A stretch of DNA of 8,544 nucleotides. It comes from Bacteroidales bacterium UBA5235 (GTDB lineage: Bacteria > Bacteroidota > Bacteroidia > Bacteroidales > VadinHA17). The translations under genes and the position numbers were made by a program. Under the pieces are notes generated by a model. It made no database searches and was not told the DNA's origin. It saw nothing but the letters and a program-made list of their open reading frames with translations. Within the stretch, counting starts at the first letter, position 1. The number at the start of each line of letters is the position of its first letter. Below, in pieces: positions 1-5,980 of the stretch. The DNA is taken from positions 7,297 to 15,840 of the forward strand of contig DHUL01000093.1 of the NCBI GenBank assembly GCA_002409145.1, read 5' to 3'.

Positions 1-464
1 TCAGAGACAACCACTCCGGGAACACCCTCTCCGTCACAATAAACCACCCCCTTCAGGGTCATTCCGGATTTATCGGGAATGGTATTGTCTGCAACGACAT
101 TGATTGTCAGGGTGCCGAGAGTCATGCTGTCACTGCTTCTCTTAACTGTCAGTGTGTAGGCGCCTGAAGTTATCCCGGCAGGAAGAATAAAGCTGGCACT
201 CTGCCCTGTCACTGATGTTACCGTTGCAGTATAGACCTTGCCTGCATCGGTGGTGAGCACGAACACCATCTGATCACCTGCTGCAAATCCGCTGCCTGTA
301 ATGGTAACCTCTCCTCCGGAGGGGACGTTCAGGCTTGCAGGTATCGATACTCCTGTGATCTTCAGTCCTCCTTCATCCGGAGGAGGCGGATCATCCTTGC
401 ACCCGGTGCAGGCGGCTATTGCTGCAATCAAAAGCAGAAAAAGAAGTTTCTTTATTTCTGGCAT
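1..464 (-). CDS. IPT/TIG-like lipoprotein, N-terminal part, cut by the left window edge
   Basis: The first 154 codons of a minus-strand gene are visible and still open at base 1. The start is the ATG at 464-462; it is the only ATG in frame after the in-frame TAA at 479-477, which is also the stop codon of the upstream gene, so the gap is 12 nt. Residues 1-22 are a lipoprotein signal: two lysines, a Leu/Ile/Ala-rich core, then Cys19 (lipobox IAAC) or Cys22. Cys22 is followed by Lys-Asp-Asp and a proline run, which resembles the surface-export signal of Bacteroidetes lipoproteins. Residues about 35-125 read as an immunoglobulin-like IPT/TIG domain (VTITGSGF, TSGAYTLTV). From about 135 a new domain starts (MTLKGVVYCDGEGVPGVVVS). 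From memory this resembles the N-terminal domain before calcineurin-like phosphoesterases in Bacteroidetes, but a carboxypeptidase-regulatory-like domain would look similar. The enzymatic part, if any, is outside the window, so function is inferred only. A phosphoesterase would suit this operon. Confidence 0.8.
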   Translation of the reverse strand, partial: MPEIKKLLFLLLIAAIAACTGCKDDPPPPDEGGLKITGVSIPASLNVPSGGEVTITGSGFAAGDQMVFVLTTDAGKVYTATVTSVTGQSASFILPAGITSGAYTLTVKRSSDSMTLGTLTINVVADNTIPDKSGMTLKGVVYCDGEGVPGVVVS

Positions 465-476
465 GCATTTCTCATT

Positions 477-1661
477 TTACTTGTTATACCCCAGGTCCGT
501 AAGTATCTCCTGCGGACTCTTTTCAGTTTTGTATGTGCGAACCTTCCGGGTGTGGTAGAAATCTATCGTCAGGTCACTGCGGTTGGTGATCATCCCGCCA
601 GGAAGGGGAGATGCTTTCTTTCCTTCTCCCTCGCCGAAGTATTTTTCCATCTGCTCAACTGTATTGAATGAATAGACGTTTGCCTTTAGCCCTGCAGCAT
701 GGATCTTTGCTGCAAACTCCGGTGAGAGGCCGTCATTCTCCTCGCCCAGGTTGGTGCCGATGAACTGTGCCCCGCACTCCTTCGTAAAGGCGATGATCTC
801 GTCAGTCACCCCAGGTTTGGCAAACTCATTTGTTTTCGGATTGCCTATGAGGAAGCTGGCAAGTACTTTTTCGCCAAAAACCCTCTTGAAATTCATCATC
901 CCCTTGCGTGAGAAGGTCTGAACCAGGATTTTGCCACGGGTGTTTCCCACGTTAACCCTGTCTCCCTTCCAGAATGGTTCCTCCGCTGAAGGTATCTCAC
1001 CATCGAGCGGGTTCCAGCCGATCCGTGCCAGTTCGGCATAGACCTGCTCCTCCAGCCCCGGGTACTCGTCAGGGATCTTCGTCTCGATGAAAATCCCGGG
1101 TCTGTGTCCATTGTCTGCCGGGTCAGCCTCGTACTCAAAGTGATATTTTCCGGTTTCGTCCTTTGTGAAAATGCGGCTGCCGTCAGGATTTCTCTTTATC
1201 CTCTTGCCTTCGGCAATGCGGAAAACATCCTCAAACACCAGCACGTTCTGACCGACGAAACTCTGCCGGGCCTGGTCGGGGTTCTTTTTGTTGAACGCAC
1301 TGCCATTGTCGAGTTGCATTATCTCTTCCCAGGTGAAGGTGCCTACAGGATCATTCTCTCTGCCGGGAAAGAGCTCCGCTACGTTTGTGGTGCGCTTAAA
1401 GGTTTTGTCATGCATTATTACCAGCACGCTGTCTTTTGACCGGTGCACATCGAGCTCCAGGTAGTCGGCACCGGTGTTGCGTGCCCAGCGGAAGGCGGCC
1501 TCGGTAAGTTCCGGCGCCCAGAAGATTGTTCCGCGGTGCGCTATGACTGCATTGTCAGGCATGTAACCCTGCACACCTGCTGTGGCGGGAGCGTTGTTGC
1601 CGGCACATCCTGCCAGCAGGGCAGCCGTCACGGCCACTGAGAAAAGCATTCTTATCTTCAT
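477..1661 (-). CDS. Glycerophosphodiester phosphodiesterase, lipoprotein
   Basis: This 394-residue enzyme should hydrolyse glycerophosphodiesters (for example glycerophosphocholine or glycerophosphoethanolamine) to sn-glycerol 3-phosphate and an alcohol. Residues 1-19 form a lipoprotein signal with lipobox LAGC and lipidated Cys19, so it acts on the periplasmic side or the cell surface. GDPD-family motifs are in order: His42-Arg43-Gly44, Glu69-Leu-Asp71 (metal ligands), His84-Asp85 (second catalytic histidine) and IETK at 192-195, whose Glu193 should be the third metal ligand. About 110 residues separate His84 from Glu193, an insertion that makes the protein longer than the minimal roughly 250-residue domain; E. 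coli GlpQ (about 358 residues) also carries an insertion. The ATG at 1661 begins the signal peptide and lies 9 nt after the stop of the HAD phosphatase gene. It is GlpQ/UgpQ-like in function, but substrate specificity cannot be read from the sequence, so no gene symbol is given. Confidence 0.93.
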   Translation of the reverse strand: MKIRMLFSVAVTAALLAGCAGNNAPATAGVQGYMPDNAVIAHRGTIFWAPELTEAAFRWARNTGADYLELDVHRSKDSVLVIMHDKTFKRTTNVAELFPGRENDPVGTFTWEEIMQLDNGSAFNKKNPDQARQSFVGQNVLVFEDVFRIAEGKRIKRNPDGSRIFTKDETGKYHFEYEADPADNGHRPGIFIETKIPDEYPGLEEQVYAELARIGWNPLDGEIPSAEEPFWKGDRVNVGNTRGKILVQTFSRKGMMNFKRVFGEKVLASFLIGNPKTNEFAKPGVTDEIIAFTKECGAQFIGTNLGEENDGLSPEFAAKIHAAGLKANVYSFNTVEQMEKYFGEGEGKKASPLPGGMITNRSDLTIDFYHTRKVRTYKTEKSPQEILTDLGYNK

Positions 1662-1670
1662 TGTGACTGG

Positions 1671-2600
1671 TCATTTAGGGTTTGCTCTGTTTTGTCTGAT
1701 CTTCCACTCTTCAGTGTGGAACCTTACCTTCGGGTCACGCATGTCATTGCATCTGACAATCAGTGCGCCTTCCTTCTCCCAGTAAGATTTCACTGTGTGG
1801 CCGCTCATCGGGCCGTCTTCAGGGCCCCGAATGGTTATATCATCGGGATTGACAACAATCTTCAGTCCTGCCGACTCGTTAAGCATGTCCATGTCGCCGC
1901 GGCTGTTGCCGCCAACTATCAGGGGTCTTGCCTTGATGAAGGTCTCGATTGTATGTGCTTTGCCGTCATCCTGTGGTATGGGAGGGATGATCTCCCCGGT
2001 GGTGACACCCTCTTTTACCACGCACTTGGCACCAAGGATATTTGTGACCGGTATGCCGTACTCCTCCGACACGAACTTCTGGTAGAGGAACTCAGGAGAT
2101 GCCGTCAGTATGTATACCTCGAAGCCATACTCCTTCAGATTGGCAACCAGTTGCTTCATCTCAGGGTAGGTTTTGCTGCTGTATGACTCCCGGTAGCATT
2201 CATATCCTATCATCTCTATCTCGCCGGGTGTCAGGCCGGCCAGGAAATGAACCCTGTCTTCCACGTATGGTTTGCCTACATTGTTGCCATCTTTAACCAT
2301 TCTTTCCAGGATTTTCAGTTTATCCCTGGCATCACGGTCTTTTCTCTCCTTCAGAACCACATCAGCATAGCGGTAGAGCGCTTCATCAGCAAGGTAATAA
2401 GGCACCTGGCCGAATGTGGTTCCGTCACTGTCGAACACCGCCACCTTTCTTATGTTCATGGTGATGGTCGAGTTAAGAAACCCTTCTATCCGGTCATTTA
2501 CATCCTGTGACCAGCCGGAAACAGGCCGGTAGGTCTGTGCGTTAACCGTCAGGATGAGACAGAATGCCGCTGCAAGAACAGTTATTATCAGTCGTTTCAT
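1671..2600 (-). CDS. Exported HAD-superfamily phosphatase (phosphoserine phosphatase-like)
   Basis: This 309-residue protein is predicted to remove phosphate from a small metabolite. All four HAD motifs are visible: motif I Asp57-Ser-Asp59-Gly-Thr (nucleophile and acid/base), motif II LTAS with Ser168, a motif III lysine near Lys214, and motif IV GNSRGDMDM at 231-239 with Asp236 and Asp238. The helical cap lies between motifs I and II, as in the phosphoserine-phosphatase-like group. Residues 1-21 are a typical Sec signal peptide, with likely cleavage VNA|Q after Ala21, so it should act in the periplasm. The start is taken as the ATG at 2600, 5 nt after the glpT stop. An in-frame ATG at 2609 would instead overlap that stop (ATGA) and add three residues. 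The frame also opens at 2648, but that extension puts a polar stretch before the signal peptide. The substrate is unknown; glycerol 3-phosphate or a phosphorylated head group such as phosphocholine are guesses from the neighbours. Confidence 0.88.
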   Translation of the reverse strand: MKRLIITVLAAAFCLILTVNAQTYRPVSGWSQDVNDRIEGFLNSTITMNIRKVAVFDSDGTTFGQVPYYLADEALYRYADVVLKERKDRDARDKLKILERMVKDGNNVGKPYVEDRVHFLAGLTPGEIEMIGYECYRESYSSKTYPEMKQLVANLKEYGFEVYILTASPEFLYQKFVSEEYGIPVTNILGAKCVVKEGVTTGEIIPPIPQDDGKAHTIETFIKARPLIVGGNSRGDMDMLNESAGLKIVVNPDDITIRGPEDGPMSGHTVKSYWEKEGALIVRCNDMRDPKVRFHTEEWKIRQNRANPK

Positions 2601-2605
2601 GTTTA

Positions 2606-4066
2606 TCATTTTGCGTGTCCCAGGTATGTTTCCTTTTCCTTTTTCCATGTGGTTGCCGAGAAGAGCGCGGCCAGTATGCTGGCAGCGATAAAGATCCAGA
2701 AGGTTGCTCCCCAGCCCAGGCTGACGTTGTCTGCCACTGCGCCGATGAGTACCTTCGAAAGTAGGGCGTCACCTATCAGGTATCCGAAGAGGCCTACAAA
2801 CCCAGCTGCGGTTCCGGCTGCATTCTTCGGAACGAGGTTGACAGCCTGGACACCGATGAGAGCTACCGGACCATAGATAAAGAAGCCGATAGCTATCAGG
2901 GCAGAATAGACCACTGTGACCCTTGTGGCATCAGGATCTGTGCCGAAGGCATTGGCAAAGAATGAAGCCACGGGGACAGCTTTCCAATAGAGCAGAACGC
3001 TGAGCAGCACCAGGACCATGTAGATCACATTTGCCGGGGCACAGCGACCCTTGAAAACCTTCGAGGAGATCCATCCGATAAGCACCATTCCCGGTACGCC
3101 GGCATAGTTGTGCAGTGAGAACGCCATCTTGCTCTGCTCGCTGGTAAGAAGCCCGGCTTCCTCACAGTAGGTTGGCGCCCAGTCACCAATGCCATAGCGG
3201 ATAAGGTAGACGAAGACGTTGGCAAGGGCTATCAGCCATAGTATCCTGTTAGTGAAGATGTATTTAATGAAGAGCTCCTTCACAGGGATCTTTTTGTCAG
3301 AGCTCATTTCCTTCTGTGCCGGTATGTCATTCCTGTATTTATCGATGGCAGGGAGACCGCACGACTGAGGTGTGTCACGCAGTGCCCACCAGCAGAAGAG
3401 CGCCAGCAACAGGGCCACGGCGCTGGGGAAGATAAAGACTATCCTCCAGCTCTGGTCAACCATTACACCTCCTCCGATATCCACAAGGAAGAATCCGCTG
3501 AAGAGCACTGTGCCCCAGGCAGCCAGGTTGCCCATAAGGCCGCTGCCTACTGTGTGGGATGTGTTCCAGATGCCCATCTTGAAGCTTCGTTCATTGTGCG
3601 AGAACCAGTGTACCATGATGCGGCCGCACGGTGGCCACCCCATACCGCCAAGCCAGCCGATCACAAGCATGAAAAGAAATATTATCCATACGGCGCTTGT
3701 GGCAAAAGGAAAGATCCCTACCGACATCATCAGGAGTGATGAAAGGATCAGGCCTATGACGAGGAATTTCCTTGCATCAGACCTGTCTGAAAGAGCTCCC
3801 ATGATGAATTTGCTGAATGCATAGGCTATTGAAATGGCAGAGAGAGCAATACCGAGCTCCAGTTTGGTATAACCCAGTCCGCCGTTCTCAACAGGTTGAA
3901 TCATCCCGGGAATGGCCAGTGCCAGGTTCTTCCTGACGAGGTAGTATGCGGCATACCCTATGAATGCTCCCATGAAAACCTGCATGCGCAGACGCTTGTA
4001 GGTCTTGTCAATCTTTTCCTCAGGCAGGGGCTCCTTGTACGGGGGTGGTTTCAGAAAGTTTATCAT
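2606..4066 (-). CDS. glpT: Glycerol-3-phosphate:phosphate antiporter (GlpT-type MFS transporter)
   Basis: This 486-residue inner-membrane protein of the organophosphate:phosphate antiporter family should import glycerol 3-phosphate in exchange for internal phosphate. About twelve hydrophobic segments are spread along it, with a charged cytoplasmic loop in the middle (roughly residues 230-265). The family's phosphate-binding arginines are present: Arg45 in YYLVRKNLALA, at the same number as Arg45 of E. coli GlpT, and Arg290 in VFVYLIRYGIGDW, corresponding to E. coli Arg269. His171 in WNTSHTVGSG matches the substrate-site histidine. The start is the ATG at 4066, giving an N terminus (MINFLKPPPYKEPLP) of the usual GlpT kind; the frame also allows a TTG at 4099, judged less likely. 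The stop almost touches the HAD phosphatase gene (5 nt). Related members UhpT and PgtP carry other sugar or glycerate phosphates, but glpD and a phosphodiesterase in the same operon support GlpT. Confidence 0.93.
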   Translation of the reverse strand: MINFLKPPPYKEPLPEEKIDKTYKRLRMQVFMGAFIGYAAYYLVRKNLALAIPGMIQPVENGGLGYTKLELGIALSAISIAYAFSKFIMGALSDRSDARKFLVIGLILSSLLMMSVGIFPFATSAVWIIFLFMLVIGWLGGMGWPPCGRIMVHWFSHNERSFKMGIWNTSHTVGSGLMGNLAAWGTVLFSGFFLVDIGGGVMVDQSWRIVFIFPSAVALLLALFCWWALRDTPQSCGLPAIDKYRNDIPAQKEMSSDKKIPVKELFIKYIFTNRILWLIALANVFVYLIRYGIGDWAPTYCEEAGLLTSEQSKMAFSLHNYAGVPGMVLIGWISSKVFKGRCAPANVIYMVLVLLSVLLYWKAVPVASFFANAFGTDPDATRVTVVYSALIAIGFFIYGPVALIGVQAVNLVPKNAAGTAAGFVGLFGYLIGDALLSKVLIGAVADNVSLGWGATFWIFIAASILAALFSATTWKKEKETYLGHAK

Positions 4067-4155
4067 CGGTGAGTTGTTTGTCAGGTTTTCAGCGGGCAAA
4101 TATTGGTTTTCTTTTTATCTATTCTGTTTCTTTAACATTAATTATTTATTACAGG
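4067..4155 (-). promoter_or_regulatory. AT-rich leader before glpT, possible internal promoter
   Basis: These 89 nt between the sulfatase stop and the glpT ATG form by far the largest gap inside the operon and are much more AT-rich than the genes beside them. On the minus strand AATATTTG (4104-4097) is one base from the TAnnTTTG box and would place a start about 25 nt before the glpT ATG, but no TTTG lies at the proper distance upstream. No GC-rich hairpin followed by a T run was found, so a terminator after the sulfatase gene is not supported. The segment may be an internal promoter or a plain leader. Confidence 0.25.
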
Positions 4156-5967
4156 TCACTCCCCCTGTTTACGCGCATTCTCCTCCCACGGCCACGGTTT
4201 GGCTTTCAGGCGCACGGCCTCCTTTTCCCATCTTGAGGCCATTTTCCTTACCCTTTCAGGGTATTTCGCGGCCAGGTCCACTGTCTCGGAGGGGTCCTGA
4301 TCGAGATCATACAGTTCCCATCTGTTCTCATCTTCAGGGGTGAACTGCATGGGAGTGCCGAGCTTTGCAACCAGTTTCCATTTTCCCATGCGGATCGCTC
4401 TGTTGCCTTCATGTTCCCAGAACAGGAATTCACGCTGCAGTCTTTTACCTGCAAGTGCCGGAAGCAGGCTGATGCCTTCGGGCATGATAGCCTGTGTGCC
4501 GTTGTGTCCTGCCGGGAAGGTGACTCCTGCCAGCTCCAGGCAGGTTGGCATTATGTCGATAAGATGTCCGGGTTCGTCAGTGATGATCCCCTTCCGCGGT
4601 ATACCCCGGGGCCAGTGTACGATGAGTGGTGTTGCTATGCCTCCCTCATGCACGAATGATTTGTACAGCCTGAAAGGTGTATTGCTGGCATTGGCCCACT
4701 CTTCACCATAGGCCACCCATGTATCGGCAGGGCCGGGCATCACGCCACGACCGCTCCTGATGAACCTGCCGTCGCGGGTGTATTCGGGTTTCCTGACAGC
4801 AAGCACCTGGTCCTGCGGATAGGGCTTCAGCACCTTCTGTTCGTCGGTCAGGGGTTTGGCCATCCCGTTAGTCATCACCGGTTCGGCGCAGCCGCCGTTA
4901 TCCTGCATATATAATATAATCGTGTTGTCAAGCTCGCCCTTTTCTTCCAGGGCAGCAATGATCCTGCCGATGCCCTGGTCCATGATATCGATCATGGCGG
5001 CATAGGTTTCCATGCGGCGGGCCTGCCACTCCTTCATTGTCTCATCCTTCCAGGCGGGTATTGACCCCGGCCTTTCAGAGAGGAGGTGGTTCGGGGTAAC
5101 CACACCAAGTTCCTTCTGTCTTCTGAACCGGTCTGCCCTGAGAGAGTCCCACCCGGCGTCATACACACCATCATACTTTGCTATTGCCTCTTCCGGTGCA
5201 TGAAGTGGCCAGTGGGCAGCGTAGTATGCCACATAGAAGAAGAAAGGCCTGCCGGCCGGATGCTCCCGGATATATTTTACTGTGGTGTCACTGATGGCAT
5301 CGGTGTAGTAGAATCCTTCGCCCGGTGTGATGAATGTGTTGTTGCTGAGCAGTGTGAAGGGATCCCAGTAGCTGCATGAGCCGCTCAGGTGTCCGAAGAA
5401 ACGGTCGAAGCCGCGCTGGCGGGGCCAGTTGCCGGTGTCTGCCTCAGCCCCCTGCGGAAGGTTGGAGGCGTTCATGCCGTACAGGTGCCACTTGCCGGTC
5501 ATATAGGTTGAATAGCCTGCACCCCTGAGCACCTCTGCAATAGTGAGGGTGCTCCTGTTCAGGTCATCAAGGTAACCCGGCTCGTCCCATAGTGGTCTTG
5601 TAGCCAGGTGACCCATGGCTGCCTGGTGGGGGTAAAGGCCTGTCAGCAGGGAGGCCCGGCTGGGACTGCAGCGTGCAGTGTTGTAAAAATGGGTAAAACG
5701 GACGCCTTCGGCAGCCAGCCGGTCAAGGTTAGGAGTCCTGATCTCGGATCCGTATGCTCCTATATCGGAATATCCGATATCATCAGCCAGTATAACCATG
5801 ATGTTTGGCTGCCCGGGTTCATCAGCCCCTTTTCCCGAACCTTTCCCTGTGGCTGCACCCCGGGAGCATGAACTGAAAATGAAAGAGGCCAGCAGTATGG
5901 TACAGAGTGATGTCACTCCCGCCATCCCGCTGATGTTGCCTCTGCCGGTCTTCCCCTTTTTGATCAT
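4156..5967 (-). CDS. Family S1 sulfatase (arylsulfatase-like), lipoprotein
   Basis: This 603-residue enzyme should hydrolyse a sulfate ester outside the inner membrane. A hydrophobic segment at about residues 16-33 ends in FSSC, making Cys34 the probable lipidated residue, followed by a Gly/Ser/Lys-rich linker. The sulfatase domain starts at PNIMVILADDIGYSD, with Asp62 and Asp63 as calcium ligands. The formylglycine signature CSPSRASLLTG begins at Cys100, so activity requires conversion of Cys100 by a maturase that is not in this window. TGKWHLYG (Lys159, His161), His252 in AAHWPLHAP, Asp356-Asn357 in MQDNGG, and Lys436 complete the usual active site. The C-terminal subdomain carries RMGKWKLV and WELYDLDQDPSE. 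The ATG at 5967 is 13 nt after the glpD stop; Met15 is a possible alternative start. All catalytic residues look intact. The sequence looks like the common Bacteroidetes arylsulfatases (SulfAtlas S1_4-like by impression only); the true substrate is unknown. A sulfatase is not part of the standard glp pathway. Confidence 0.93.
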   Translation of the reverse strand: MIKKGKTGRGNISGMAGVTSLCTILLASFIFSSCSRGAATGKGSGKGADEPGQPNIMVILADDIGYSDIGAYGSEIRTPNLDRLAAEGVRFTHFYNTARCSPSRASLLTGLYPHQAAMGHLATRPLWDEPGYLDDLNRSTLTIAEVLRGAGYSTYMTGKWHLYGMNASNLPQGAEADTGNWPRQRGFDRFFGHLSGSCSYWDPFTLLSNNTFITPGEGFYYTDAISDTTVKYIREHPAGRPFFFYVAYYAAHWPLHAPEEAIAKYDGVYDAGWDSLRADRFRRQKELGVVTPNHLLSERPGSIPAWKDETMKEWQARRMETYAAMIDIMDQGIGRIIAALEEKGELDNTIILYMQDNGGCAEPVMTNGMAKPLTDEQKVLKPYPQDQVLAVRKPEYTRDGRFIRSGRGVMPGPADTWVAYGEEWANASNTPFRLYKSFVHEGGIATPLIVHWPRGIPRKGIITDEPGHLIDIMPTCLELAGVTFPAGHNGTQAIMPEGISLLPALAGKRLQREFLFWEHEGNRAIRMGKWKLVAKLGTPMQFTPEDENRWELYDLDQDPSETVDLAAKYPERVRKMASRWEKEAVRLKAKPWPWEENARKQGE

Positions 5968-5980
5968 GATCTGTATGGTG

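Noticed and set aside
1692..2186. 164-codon open frame on the plus strand
   Set aside because: It is antisense to the HAD phosphatase gene and has no family-like motifs.
2601..2648. Longer HAD phosphatase start at 2648
   Set aside because: It would overlap glpT by 43 nt and put 16 mostly polar residues before an otherwise normal signal peptide.
4067..4099. Upstream TTG start for glpT, adding 11 residues
   Set aside because: The ATG at 4066 gives a typical GlpT N terminus and places the binding arginine at residue 45 as in E. coli GlpT; the TTG also falls inside the possible promoter box.
4136..4150. AT-only inverted repeat after the sulfatase stop, considered as a terminator
   Set aside because: The four-base arms contain no G or C and no U tract follows on the transcribed strand, so it could not form a stable terminator hairpin.
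4156..5967. The sulfatase-fold protein as a phosphonate or phosphodiester hydrolase that would fit the glp theme more directly
   Set aside because: The fold is shared, but the full CSPSR signature with Lys, His and Asp-Asn active-site residues fits a true sulfatase better; phosphodiesterase activity cannot be wholly excluded.
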